Part shown: in pieces, positions 23,271-34,060 of the stretch
How the letters are laid out: the number at the start of each line of letters is the position of its first letter
Numbering within the stretch: position 1 is the stretch's first letter
From: Bryum argenteum
Lineage: Eukaryota > Streptophyta > Bryopsida > Bryales > Bryaceae
DNA length: 64,000 nucleotides
Reading direction: 5' to 3'
NCBI GenBank assembly: GCA_037043015.1
Contig: CM073321.1
Location: forward strand, 36,124,101 to 36,188,100
The notes under the pieces: model-generated
The model's input: only the letters and a program-made list of their open reading frames with translations
Databases searched by the model: none
Told to the model about the DNA's origin: nothing
Made by a program: the position numbers and the translations under genes

Positions 23271-24569
23271 TGTTGCGCACCTCTCCTTGAGGAGTGCCCG
23301 CAGCACCAAGGGCCCAAGGGGGACACCGGAGTGACGCCCGGGCCTTGGGGTGCCAAGGTGAAGGGAACCTAAGTGGGCCTAGTGCGGGAGAGGACCCCGG
23401 GCGTTGGAGACGCCTCTCACCCACCGAGACTAGGAGCCACGTGGGAATGGACATGAGATTATGGAAGCTCATGTTGCCACGATTCGGGGATGCTAAGGAG
23501 CACCTCATTTGGAGGTGTGAGCTAAAAGTTATGGGAGTTGGAAGATTGTGGGACTAAAGGGAGTGCTGTCCAGGGACAGTGCTGGACTGGGAAGCTGGCC
23601 CGGGACTCCCGAATCTTCAGAGGGGCATAACTCCCCCAATACTTGTCGGAATGAAGCAAGTAAGGTGTCTATCGGCATCTACTTGACGAGTAGATGTCGA
23701 TACAGTGGTCGCTTGTTGCGTTTGGATGCGGGACAAGGTAGATACAAGCCCTGGAAGGTTCGGGAAGTCTCCTGGGGCCTTCCAGCGGATAAGGCATTGG
23801 GAGATTGGGTGGTCTTCCAAACTTTAGAGGTGTGAGGGTCCAGCCCTTCACCTAGGACTAGGGGGCTGCCGAATCCCATAGAGTATACTATGGGGAGGGC
23901 TGGTCTCCCTCCCCACTCCCATGGTGCCTTGGTGGTGACCAAGGTGGGAGTCCCGAGTGGTGTGGCTAGTGTTGGGGCCTCACCATGGGGACTCCCAAGC
24001 CAAGGTGAGTCCCAATGGGGGGGGGAGCTAGTGTTGGGGCTCCACCATGGGGACTCAAGATGCAAAATGAGGCACGGTGGGTGGAGCTAGTGTTGGGGCT
24101 TCACCACGGTGGCTCATAAGGACAAGGTGAGTCCCGGTGGGGGAGCTAGTGTTGGGGCTTCACCACGGGGACTCATATAGGCAAAATGAGGACCATGAGT
24201 GCTATCGATGTGGGGTGGTGTCCCACCGCCGGCGTTGTGATTACTTGGTGGCCTTGGGGTCACCATGGTGGTCATGGGCGGTGGTGAGGAGACACCACCA
24301 AGTGCGGTTAGGCCGCGTGGTATGGGAGTGCCACCAAGTTGGGCCTTGGACATAAGTGGAAGTCCGCACCTAACCATTGGCTACCTACGAAGGGGTTGAG
24401 TCCCGGTTGCATGAGTAGGAGGGATTGATAACCAAGCGGTGAGCTTGGTGGTTGGTATGGTGAGCTAACTTTGTGAATGTGGGGGATGTGCAGAGTTAGC
24501 GCTCGTGACACTTGCTAGAGTTGGAAAAAAGTTGGTGTAAACTAAGGTGAGCTAGCAAGGGTTGCGACA
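23271..24569. mobile_element. Solo LTR, family L4 (1299 bp, TSD TTACA)
   Basis: Begins TGTTGCGCACCTCTCC and ends GGGTTGCGACA, with TTACA directly on both sides (23266-23270 and 24570-24574). It shares layout and phrases with the L1 family (CCCGAATCTTCAGAGGGGCA, ACGAGTAGATGTCGAT), so it is a diverged relative. The internal repeat GGGGACTC with TAGTGTTGGGGC occurs four times at about 23970-24170. No coding capacity is credible. Confidence 0.85.
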
Positions 24570-24574
24570 TTACA

Positions 24575-25350
24575 CCCCGATGCCTATCACGTTGTTCCAA
24601 GTTCAGCCTTTGGTCTGTCAACGAGCAATGCCGACACTCCATTGGCCATGGTACCAAGACAACTTTGAATGCGGCTAGCACCAGTGCCGACATTCCGGTG
24701 CCCATATGGCGGTCCCATCACCAGGCTTCTTCGGTGTGACATGGGTTTGGAATATGGCAACGGAGCTGGCAAGGAGAAGAGAGCCTTGGGCTTCTTGTGA
24801 GCATTTGAAAGCCACTTGAGCCCTTGTTGGCCTGTAAAAGCCAACTTCATGTCCAAATTGAATCATTTTGCATGAGATCTTGCAATGTGTATTTATCATG
24901 CTGCCATATCAAGTAATTTCATTAGTTTTGTCATCCTATGGGGAGCTAGAGTGCAGGCATGGCTTTTCTCACCTGCATATGCTGGCATTTTTTGAGCCTC
25001 AGCCGGAGGCGGCGTTGACTTCGGCAGTGCCGGCAGTATGTCGTGATGCCTTGCTAAAGCCCCGGCAGTCCTCCCTGCAGCGCCAGCACTCACACGCATA
25101 GCCTCGGCTGACCACGTGGAATCAACTTTCCACTACCACTCTCGGGAGGTAGAGTGTTGGCATGGCGATTCTCTCCTGCAGGTGCCGGCGCTTGTTGAGC
25201 CTCAACCGGAGGCGGCGTTGACGTCGGCCGTGCCGGCAGGACGTCGAAAGCGCCGGCACTCCCCGGAAGCAAGTTTCTACTGCCACTATGGGGGGATAGA
25301 GTATCGACATTGTGTCTCACCTACAGAACTGCCGGCGTTTTTTGAGGACC
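24575..25350. repeat. Imperfect repeats rich in CGGCAGTGCCGGC
   Basis: At least two diverged tandem copies of about 190 bp (near 24940 and 25135) containing GGCATGG..TTCTC, TTTTTGAGCCTCAGCCGG and GGCGGCGTTGAC, with a partial third near 25290. A simple palindromic core CGGCAGTGCCGGC recurs through to 26040. The part at 24575-24900 shows nothing clear. Open frames here on both strands are products of base composition. Confidence 0.55.
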
Positions 25351-25359
25351 CAGCATGCC

Positions 25360-25800
25360 AAGGACCCCTGCTTGCCGAGGACCCCTGCTTGACTACCTTG
25401 CCCCGACATTGTTGATCGGGAGTCAGGAGTCGCCTTGCTTGGCGCTTTAGCAGATCGGAAGCTGCCCTGTTTGCACCATTGCCGGCATTGCCGAGGATTT
25501 TTGGTTGCCGGCATTGCCGAGGACCCCTGCTTGACTGCCTTGCCCCGACATTGTTGATCGGGAGTCAGGAGTCGCCCTGCTTGCCGCCATAGCCGATCGG
25601 GTTCTGCCTTTTTTACACCATTGCCGACATTGTTGAGGATTCCTGGTTGCTGGCATTGTCCGAGACCCCTGCTTGACTGCCTTGCCCCGACATTGTTGAT
25701 CGAGAGTCGGGAGTCGACCTGCTTGCCGCCTTAGCCGATCGGGAGCTGCTCTGTTTGCACCGTTGCCAGCATAGTCAAGGATTCCTGGTTGCCGGCAGTA
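25360..25800. repeat. 142-bp tandem repeat, about three copies
   Basis: The phrase ACCCCTGCTTGACTNCCTTG followed by CCCCGACATTGTTGATCG recurs at 25381, 25523 and 25665, a 142-bp period. Each unit ends with a GCCGGCATTGCCGAGGA-type segment. The minus-strand frame at 25447-25923 reads through it and should not be called a gene. Confidence 0.8.
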
Positions 25801-26359
25801 CGTCGGAAGTGCCGGCACTCCCAGGCAAAGCCTCGGCGTGGACACATCGCTCAGGTGTCTATATATGTGGGTGTCTATATCTGCATGTGCCGAAGCTTTT
25901 TTTGCCTCAGCCGGAGTTGACATTGGCTCGGCAGTGCCGACAGTCCATCCTAAAGCCCCGGTGAAGCACCTGTGAAGACCCGGAAGTTTTTTTGCAGTGC
26001 CGGCAGTCCCTCGTTAATGAGGTGTGCCGGCAGACCAGCCAAGTGCAGGGTGTGCCAAGGAGCACTGCGGGCACCAAAACTTCTATTGTCACGCTGGCGT
26101 TGGCACTGCATTTGCGAGTGTCGGCCCTTATGCGCATTTGCTCGCACCCGAGACAAAGGCAATCTTGTTGCAAATTTTTATTTAAGAGATGATTGACTTT
26201 ATTATCCATAAAAGCTTTCTGTGTCAGTATTAAATCATATCGTCTGATTTTATATTATCTGCACACCTATATCTCCAAGGCCATCGTTATGGTGCTGGCG
26301 CTGCCATCTACTTGTCGACGTCAGCCTACCTAGCTCGATATCAAGCTCAATCCATTTAC

Positions 26360-27075
26360 ACCAGCCCTCGACCTAAACAAGCAAGACGTGATGTTCAACG
26401 CCATTGATGAGCACAATATTCTTTAAAAGAAGTCGGATGGCAAGCCATGGCGGGGTCCGCAACAGCGCACTAAACTTTTCTTCAAGCCCCTCATTTATGG
26501 GATGTGTCCTGACGGAGGATTGGTAATGGACTTCGCAGCTGCAACAGGTAAGTTATCGGATGAAATTCCCAAAGTAAATTGCATCTTTCCTTCTTAAAAT
26601 GGGTCATTGAGTTCAAAGGGTGTAACTATATTTACTTCTTGTCTGACCCCAGGCGCATCAGTATAGGCAGCTCGGTCACTGAACCGCAACATTCTCGCTC
26701 TCGAGGGGGACCGCAAGATTTACAACGAGGTTCTACTGCCACTCACCGTTCTTGCGCTGCCACCACCGAGCACACCGATAGCATCAAACGCAGGCGGTGG
26801 CGACAACGAATCTCCTATCCGCGCTGCACATCTCGAAGGATTGTGTGAGTGGCAATCAAGTGTCTGGTTGATTTTTGTATTTGATAAATCCTTTTTTCAT
26901 TATTCCAATCATGTTGTGTGGGTTCTTGTGCAGTTTAGTGAGTGTATTTGATAGACTCTTGTCGCTTTAAATTAGTAGTCCAGTATTTTTTAGACTTCCT
27001 TCATGTGCAGAAGGCCTAGCAGAGGCTTTCGCCACAATTTCGTCGGACTCCTCCCCGGATATTGTTCCTCAGTAG
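26360..27075 (+). pseudogene. Second copy of the N6/N4 methyltransferase-like gene, C-terminal fragment
   Basis: Matches the C-terminal exons of the gene at 14227-18512. Exon to 26547: DGKPWRG, then FFKPLIYGMCPDGGLVMDFA with AATG across the splice. Exon from 26653: RSLNRNILALEGDRKIYNEV. The other copy reads DGTPWRG, GGIVFDWSAST and RSNRHLIAMEPDEEIFD in the same places. The intron between them sits at the same codon and phase (ACAG|GT) in both copies, so this is a duplicated gene, not a retrocopy. A further short exon (AEAFATISSDSS) is likely near 27010. In-frame stops: TAA 26424 and TAG 26664. The ParB-like half and the motif IV exon are absent. Its motif I, DFAAATG, is closer to a usable SAM site than the first copy. 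Confidence 0.6.
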
Positions 27076-27789
27076 CCTTAGTATCATCCGGGAGTGAAGC
27101 GCTACTTGGACTTGAGCGCCTTGGAGTGTGACTCTCGAGCATGTTTACTTTAAGATGACTATTCACTATTACGTGTTATTGCATATCTTATTTTGCACTT
27201 CAAACTACATTGCTTGTGACTAAAGCATCCGAATGCAGCCGGTTCCAGTGATATTAAACTCACCCTTTTTGTGTAATAGCGCACTACTACCACTGCTGCG
27301 AAGAAGGTCAAAACTCTCAATTTCTACAAGAAAGACATTGCACAAGGAAGTTGAGAACCATGCACTCGATGTCATAAATCGTATCATCCTAGCATTGTTG
27401 ATTGAGGCTGCTCTGGATGTAATTTAGTCATCAGCACTAGACACGGAGAGAAGTCCTATGGCTTAACTAAGTATTTTTTGAAACGGAACACATTGGTAAC
27501 ACCATATTATAAATAAGCTTTCTTGTGTCCAAATAAGTCAGGTCCCGTTGCATTCCAACCGCATTCCAATCATGTTTTAACCTCACTCTATACCCAAACC
27601 TATCGAACATTCAGATCGACTGTTTCGTACAAGGGCGTACTCAATCATTACCAGTCATGTTCATTGCTTAGAGTCGTCAACCACATTGTCTATAGTCGGT
27701 TCACAGAATTTTACCAAATGTTTTTTGTCTATTGCTTCAAAGCTACATGACCTACTACCATCTGTTCGGTCAAGCCTAATATATCCCTT

Positions 27790-28171
27790 CTAGAATGTCG
27801 CCTCATCTTGGAGACCATCCATATGTTCGGGAAAGCACATAAAACAAGTCCAGCAGATGTCTTCAGCCTCTATCGCTTCTTTGATGATGTCGTCACCATA
27901 GTTACGAATGATACACGTCGCGCACCACCATAATTTGCAGCAACTGCAGTCGATGAGCTCGTATGTCTTTCCACACCAATAGCACGTATCGACATCCACT
28001 GTCTACACATAACTACTTCCAAATCATAAGCAACTTACAATTAACCGAACTCGAACCTCACCACCTTTTTACGTGAACTACAAGACGTACTTATATGCTT
28101 CTGAACGTCGATGATCCTCTCGATCCGATTGTCAGGAATAGTGTATCGATCCTCCAAAAAATGTCGTAGGG
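27790..28171 (-). pseudogene. Truncated ADD/PHD-type zinc finger gene
   Basis: Two minus-strand exons. Exon 28171-28091 encodes ALRHFLEDRYTIPDNRIERI and more, ending ATAA|GTACGT. Exon 27998-27790 begins after GACAG and joins in frame to MDVDTCYWCGKTYELIDC. The Cys layout is CYWC, CSCC, CATC, CWTC/FMC, in the spacing of the PHD half of ATRX/DNMT3-type ADD domains (CxxC - ELI-C-xxC - CxxCI-RN - CxxC). The C-terminus is GLQDEATF then stop. The upstream GATA-like finger expected in a full ADD is missing. At 28172 the sequence changes to TGTTGCCACTACGG, perhaps an LTR-type insertion that cut the gene. Function inferred only: histone H3 tail reading. Confidence 0.5.
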
Positions 28172-29170
28172 CTTGTTGCCACTACGGGAGGGTGAAATAG
28201 GATAGGAAAGAGTAGGATAGAAACGAGGCTCTTATTAAGTACTTTGGGAGGCCATCAGTACTTAAGGGAGGAAAACCCTAGAAGGCTCATCTTTCTAAAG
28301 TTGAGCCTTCGGAGGAGCTTTTACTCTAGCTCTCTTTGCATTGTAACACACCTTCATGGTGTTTGTGTATAGCTTGACTTATGTCAACTAGTAGAGTTTT
28401 TGCACCCACACTGGGTTTTCTCTACGCTTTATCATGACTTTAGAAAGATCCTATTTCACTTATAAGTGTACGTGAGCTAGTTAGGACACTTGAAAAATTG
28501 CAAAATTTAGTGTTTAGAGGTGTTTTATGGGCACTCTCGTGTGCTGATTTTGCAAAAGTGGAGATGAGATTGTCACCATAGCTTTCATCCAAGACAATAG
28601 CGGATGAAAGCATCAAGACTTTGTCTTGTATGGAATGTGTGACGTTTTTTCATCCATATTTGGGATCTTTCATCCTGACATTTCATCTTGACATGTCATT
28701 CGTCTCGTTCCTTCTTCTTTCTCGTGTCTAAGTTTTGCCCAAGTGAGCTTTGAAAGGTTTGTGAGCTGTTGGCAGAGTTGGTGAGAAAATATTGTTTGCG
28801 AAGATCGGTGACAGTAGGACTTGACGGAGAGTGAGGCACTCGGGGTTTGTGGCGTGGCGCTATAGACCAAGGAGCTGCGGAGAGCAGAGGCGCCGCGACG
28901 GCGCAAGCAACATCAAGTAACGGCAAAGAGCTTCATTTTGGCGAACGTATAGGCGGTGGCGCCGCACGACGCCGAGAAGGTGAAGCTGTGGAGTTGTATG
29001 CGGAGAAGGTGAACAACAGGGGTTTGTGCGCTATTGCTCAGGCCGAATCCCTGCGCTACAAGCTCTTGAGAGGTCTTGCAGGTTGCAGGGCTTGCTACGG
29101 AGTCTTGAGATTCATCATGGAGAGCAGTTGTTGCGAGACATAAGGGCTTGATAATGACGAAGGCAACAAA
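28172..29170. other. Possible LTR-like or transposon sequence, unresolved
   Basis: Starts TGTTGCCACTACGGGAGGG at the break in the zinc finger gene and has a pair of inverted TTAAGTACT/AGTACTTAA motifs near 28240. I could not find a matching right end or a convincing 5-bp duplication. A candidate right end CA|GGGCT near 29087 is weak. Open frames at 28670-29143 are not supported. Confidence 0.2.
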
Positions 29171-29173
29171 GCG

Positions 29174-29455
29174 CTAACGCGAAAAGACTATCGACCACGG
29201 GATCGTGAAGCTGCTGGGGAGCGGAGCGCTGGCAGTGCTGAGTCCGACGGCGGCGATGTTCATCGAGCAAGAGCAGCAAATCCCCTCACGGCACGACCGC
29301 CGGAACGCCAGCGACGAGTCTACCTCGTTCTTGATCTTCAAGAGCGCGTCCAGCACCATCGGCCCGCACTCGTTCGTGTTAATCGTGTAAGTCTTCAGAA
29401 AGGGCTTGGCGCTCTGGTCGGGGTCCCATCAATAAATCGAAAACTTCTTTATGAC
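29174..29455 (-). pseudogene. SDHB (succinate dehydrogenase iron-sulfur subunit) fragment
   Basis: Minus-strand frame with KKFSIY, a TGA, then [20 protein letters not shown] and [15 protein letters not shown], then [17 protein letters not shown]. This is the N-terminal 2Fe-2S (plant ferredoxin-type) domain of SDHB, with the C-x4-C-x2-C cluster loop kept, except that the usual Gly between the cysteines is Cys. After MNI the match fades, and the frame ends at 29174. The TGA at 29431-29429 replaces a codon usually Arg in this motif. No C-terminal 4Fe-4S/3Fe-4S half is nearby. It is a gene fragment, probably captured or retroposed. Confidence 0.75.
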
Positions 29456-30291
29456 GGGAGCCTTAGTTGCGATAATTCCTAGCGACGTTCGGAAGGAGTA
29501 GCTGAGCCGTCGGAGGGCCGAAGCACCTAGGTGGACCAGGAGACCATCGAGCTTTTGACAGACTTGAACATGCCCCAGCTGTCAGGTGTGGTGCAGCAGG
29601 CGGCTTTGTACGCAGGAGGGTTCTTCAAACCCCAGCAAGTCGGAGGGTTCCAGGGCGGCAACCGAGACAACAGGAACGACGGTAACTAGAGAAAGATTTT
29701 CCAGATGATGATAACAGTCTGGTTTTTGTAAGTTTTATGGTTCCTCTTTCTACATGGTGCTTCTAATGCTTTTGAGTATATGAATGTCCAAATCATAGTA
29801 GCTTCATTGACGGTGAGGACTTTCTGTCCGGATGGTTTGCCTGTCGAAGGCGAGCTTGTTTTGTCAGTTTACACAAATGTGAAGAGCTGAACGATGGGAA
29901 GCCGCGACGCGTGAAGGAGACTCGGCGATACTCATTCCAGCTTCGGAGGAGACAAGGCCGAGCGCTTGGAGAGTACAGATTCGAGTTTTGGGGTGGACGC
30001 GGTGGATTCGGCCGTGATGGCGGTGGATTCTCTAGTGCTCAACGACGACTAGTTTTGCTCCTGATGCTCCCAACGCTGAGTGGAGGAGAAGGTGGCTTCC
30101 CTGCATTTGAAGTTCGGCGCTCGCTTGACCAGGATCAACAACGACCAAGCTTCCTGCATCAGCGTACATGTTGGAGGTTCACACAAGCCGCCCACTGCCG
30201 TTAGTGAGCATTCAGTGAATACCTGCGATAAGGTACTGAAGCTGCAGAGGTGTGGCCGGAGGCACTGAGCATAAAAAAAAAAAAAAACAAC
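29456..30291. other. No clear gene; possible gene-tail fragment
   Basis: An open stretch ending near 29688 reads DLNMPQLSGVVQQAALYAGG, then a Gly/Asn/Arg-rich tail and a stop, and could be the end of some protein. I do not recognise it. The plus-strand frame at 29911-30204 is Arg/Gly-rich with no match I can name. Confidence 0.2.
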
Positions 30292-30497
30292 TACTGACGT
30301 GGCGTGGCATGGTCAAATATATTGTTGACGTGGAGAAGTCAAATGTATTGCTGACGTGGAGGGGTCAAATGTATTGCTAACGTGGAGAGTCAAATGTATT
30401 GCTGACGTGGAGAGTCAAATATATTGCTGACGTGGCGTTATTGGGTATAGTGCTGACGTGGTGCTATCGAATATATTGCTGACGTGGCGTTATTGGG
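30292..30497. repeat. 25-26 bp minisatellite with GCTGACGTGG
   Basis: About eight imperfect copies of GCTGACGTGGAGAGTCAAAT plus GTATT, in two flavours (GAGAGTCAAATGTATT and CGTTATTGGG). It is preceded by a short poly-A run at 30273-30286. Each unit contains a GACGTGG motif. Confidence 0.8.
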
Positions 30498-30989
30498 ACT
30501 ACCGCACTTTGACTAGGCCAACCCAGCCTTAATTTTATGATGGGGCCTATCGATTTTAATATTCTGTAGCTGGCCCTATACGACCTACATATTTATATTT
30601 TATGAGTATGGTGCACAAGAGAGAGGAATTGAGCGATACGCAAGAGGGAATAATAGGATGATCATTAAGCACTCGGAATTAGTTAATTAGACAACACGTC
30701 AGTACTAATTAGGGATACCTAAGTACTAATTATTTTAACTACATGGATTGGGGGTTTTACCCTGCACCGCTTCTTGTGCCATCTCCTAACTTCTCTATTT
30801 GTATATGTTGTGTTGCAAAACATCATCTAATTCAATACTTGATAACCCACTTTGGATATAACTTCATGATTACTGTTTTAACTATGCCTACCCCCGTAAT
30901 CCTTCTTTTAGTTTCTTACGCGGATGCATGGGTGTGCACCATCTACGTTTTGTATTGACATTTAGGCGAGATAGGAGTGACAATAGTTT

Positions 30990-31667
30990 ATGGAGGGACA
31001 TGATTCTAATAGTGTTACTACTAACCTACAACGTCTTCGTATTTGTGGCGAAATAGTAGAAGGAGATTGTAGTGAGCTGGTAGGACGAAGTGTAGACTTG
31101 ATTGTTGTAGGAAGAATAACTAGAAGCACCTTAAGAGTTAGTACTTCTTTGTCTGTGCAACCTCTACCATTTACATTATCACCAGAAGCAGCATCGAGGT
31201 TGGGCACTCAACGGTTGGGAGGGCCAGGAACCAAGGTGTTAGGACCGAGATCAATTGAATATTGGGGACGAGGGGGTGGCTTCAACGCAGTACAAGCCTT
31301 GAAGATCCAACGTCGCGGGTATATTTCACCACAAGCACTCAATCGTGCGTTTGTGCGATTTGCAGCTTTTGTGGTGAAGGCGGACGTGATCGTGGTGAAA
31401 AACCAAGGACTCCGATCCCAAGCAGAGTGGATTTGGAGGAGTGAAGTTGATTCACTACCCTTGTTTTCTCTCATTTTTAGTGAATATTGGAACGACGGCT
31501 ATTCATTCCACACGATTTGGCACAATGAAGAGACCGGGTGGATTGAGAGAGCCACCATTGTCGTAGAGCAACAAACTCACAAAATTCTCAATTTTGAAGT
31601 TGCTCCCGCTATATATTATCCAGCCGAACCGGGTAAGCAGTCCTTGTGGCATTTATATGCCTTATAA
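30990..31667 (+). CDS. Unknown N-terminal ORF of the methyltransferase-bearing gypsy element
   Basis: Open for 225 aa with no internal stop, unlike what follows. Starts MEGHDSNSVTTNLQRLRICG. The middle has a Gly-rich patch (RLGGPGTKVLGP) and IQRRGYISPQALNRAFVRFA. The end has WHNEETGWIERATIVVEQQ. No family recognised. It runs toward a Pro/Glu-rich gag-like segment in another frame (31646 on), so the two may once have been one polyprotein with a frameshift near 31640. A possible donor GG|GTAAGC near 31634 is an alternative. Confidence 0.4.
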   Translation: MEGHDSNSVTTNLQRLRICGEIVEGDCSELVGRSVDLIVVGRITRSTLRVSTSLSVQPLPFTLSPEAASRLGTQRLGGPGTKVLGPRSIEYWGRGGGFNAVQALKIQRRGYISPQALNRAFVRFAAFVVKADVIVVKNQGLRSQAEWIWRSEVDSLPLFSLIFSEYWNDGYSFHTIWHNEETGWIERATIVVEQQTHKILNFEVAPAIYYPAEPGKQSLWHLYAL

Positions 31668-33025
31668 TTTCCCGATTCAATCTGGATTTTCCACACGGCG
31701 TCACTAGAAGTGGGCGCCTTTACTTGACACCTCTTCCGGAAGAGTTGGAAGAAGTTGAAAGTGAGCAGGAGTTTGAAGCGCCGGAACCCGATCTCACCGT
31801 ATTCAGCGAGATACCTGAAGAGGTTGGAGATTACGATTACTGCTACGATAGTGACGACGAGATGGCTCGCGTCTATGGAGCTTCCCAAGGCCTTTGTCGA
31901 TTTTCTGGGGTGGTGGGCACCATTGAGTTGGAGGACTTTATTATTGAGTTTGGAGCCTGGTGCCATAGGCAATCAGAATCGCCGAGTGGGTGCAAGCACA
32001 CTCACTCTTGCAGATATGGGAGCTAAAGAGGAGGGTGAAGGAAGCTCTGGAGGAGAGAAGGGTAAGGCCGAGGTCACTTCAGCACTAGGCCCTTGTTTAA
32101 TCCTATCCTGTCATTTTTTGAAGTTCTGCGAGTAAACTATCAAGGTCAAAGACTCGACAAGATGTTGGAACTGCAACAATTTCAACTCAAAGACAAGGAG
32201 ACGTTTCGGGATGCTTATCATCGATTGTAACGATTAGTAGAAAGCAGTGAAGGCGTTACGGTTGCTCAAGCAATTAATTATTGGTACCTCATTCTTGATT
32301 CGGAGCTGAAGCAACTCGTGAGGGCCGGAGTTTTGAGTTTACCATCTGCAACTCCACCCACGTTGGAGTTCGTTTTTCTTTCTACTGATTTAATTGCAGT
32401 CAACTTGGCGAGAGAAAGGTCAGCCATGCCGATGATTAGTAGAGCTTCAAAGACTGCAGAGAAGGCACAAGTTTTTGCCAAAGTAGGTGAACCTGCCTTT
32501 GGAAGTCAACCTACAACGGACTCTAGGCCTAAACCACCTAGAGAGAAATATTGTTCTGGGTGTGGGGCATCTTCTCATCCAGCATCAAAATGTTGGATTC
32601 TTCATCCAGAGTTGAAACCAGCATATGCTAAGGCCCGTAAAAATGCAAGCAAGGACGAGAAAAACGAATCGGAGCAGTCTAAATCAAATGCTAGGCCATC
32701 CACGAAAAAGGTAGGCCAAGACGAGTCTCGGTTTAAGACAATTGAGGCCCAATTGGCTTCAATTGTGGCAGCGTTGAAGATTAAGGAGGTGTCTGAAGCT
32801 GAGCAAGGGCAAGCTCCATCGTATTATGGAGCTTGGGACGAGTCGTTTTGTGGTCTGGCAGAGGCAGCCTACGTTACAACTCGGGCTCAAGCTCACCAAG
32901 AGATACCACGTGGAGCTACCAGTGGCCTTGATCCACAAGTTGGAGAGGCACGACAACAAGTGAGACTTCCAGCATCATTTGTTCCTGGAGGACAAGGAGT
33001 CGGTTCCAACACATGGACAATATAG
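31668..33025 (+). pseudogene. Gag of the methyltransferase-bearing gypsy element
   Basis: An acidic leader (LPEELEEVESEQEFEAPEPD) is followed by RFSGVVGTIELEDFIIEFGA, in the position and style of gypsy capsid starts. A shift follows, then a helical capsid part (KMLELQQFQLKDKETFRDAY) with TAA/TGA breaks near 32230. The second block 32318-33025 holds the zinc knuckle YCSGCGASSHPASKCW (C-x2-C-x4-H-x4-C), followed by Lys/Ser-rich and coiled segments. Not functional as it stands. Confidence 0.65.
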
Positions 33026-34060
33026 ACCTCGGGTTATACGTGCACAAGAAGACAATATTTCCGGAGCTGCAACCATTGTGTGTCAAACTCCATTATTTTC
33101 TGCTGAAGTCGTCAAAGCACTTGGAGGTAACATTAGCTCGGTGTTGGAGACTGCAGCTGCAATGTGCAAAAATCCTAGCATGCGCCCCACTGCACCTATG
33201 GTGGGTAGGAGCGTTGCAACACTCGATACCAATAGTGGACTTATAGAAGGAGACAATTTGTATGCAGCAACCGCACGTATTCAAACTCTGCCACATAGAC
33301 CGGCCATTGAGAGGGCTTCCGTAACACCAGGTGTTGTTGTGGTGGATAACCAACGTGGTGTTTTGCAAATTATAGGCCTTATTGGTCAATTATTTGTACC
33401 ACAACGGGTGTTAATGAATTCCGTGGCCCAATCGCTTATGTTGGGCAAGGCGGCCATTGAGGTGTTAGACTTACATGGAGGAGCTTTAGAACCATGTCCC
33501 TTTACTATTAACACCTCTATGGGCGGGTCTGAGAAAGTTACGGGTATCACTTCCCAACCACTGTTGGTACAACTCGAACCTGAAGACGTCATGAACTCAG
33601 CTTCATTAAAGTGAAGGCCATTATCACTCCCACGGCATCATATGACGTACTAGTTGGAGCTATGGTACTTTATCCTATGGGTTTTACACTCGATTTTTGG
33701 AATGAGACAGCCTCATATCGGCCAAGGTGGCAAGCTGGTGATGGTCGTCAGGCTATCTTGCCTGCACGGTTTATACGAGATTCCGATAGTCAACATGTGG
33801 CATTTGCTATGGCTAGTAGTGCTAACGACTTCGATCTCAAGGAGACGACCAAGCTCAACACATTTCCGTCACATTCGCTTGTTACTCTTTCACGAAGCAA
33901 CCATTTAGACCAAGTCCATCATGCTACCGCAATATGGAAATCAACGGCCGATCTGTTGGAGCACGCCAACCACACTTTGACTAAGGTATGGAATGTCCTA
34001 CCTTCCCAGTCCAAAAAGCTGGGGGCGTTGAGCAATTATGAAGTCATTCTTCATTGGTGA
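32979..34060 (+). pseudogene. Retropepsin region of the gypsy element
   Basis: RVLMNSVAQSLMLGKAAIEV (about 33399-33458) sits where a gypsy protease has its DSGA active site followed by the LMLGK type context; here Asp-Ser-Gly is altered to Asn-Ser-Val, so it would be inactive. DVLVGAMVLYPMGFTLDFW after it is the second half of the domain. The stop after SASLK (TGA 33612-33614) and a frameshift near 34050 separate it from the methyltransferase. Confidence 0.55.

Noticed and set aside
25447-25923. Minus-strand 158-aa frame
   Set aside because: It runs through the 142-bp tandem repeat and repeats its own sequence with that period.
28172-29087. Possible solo LTR TGTTGCC..GGTTGCA with GGGCT duplications
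   Set aside because: The right end is weak and the frame of the interrupted gene does not resume cleanly after it.
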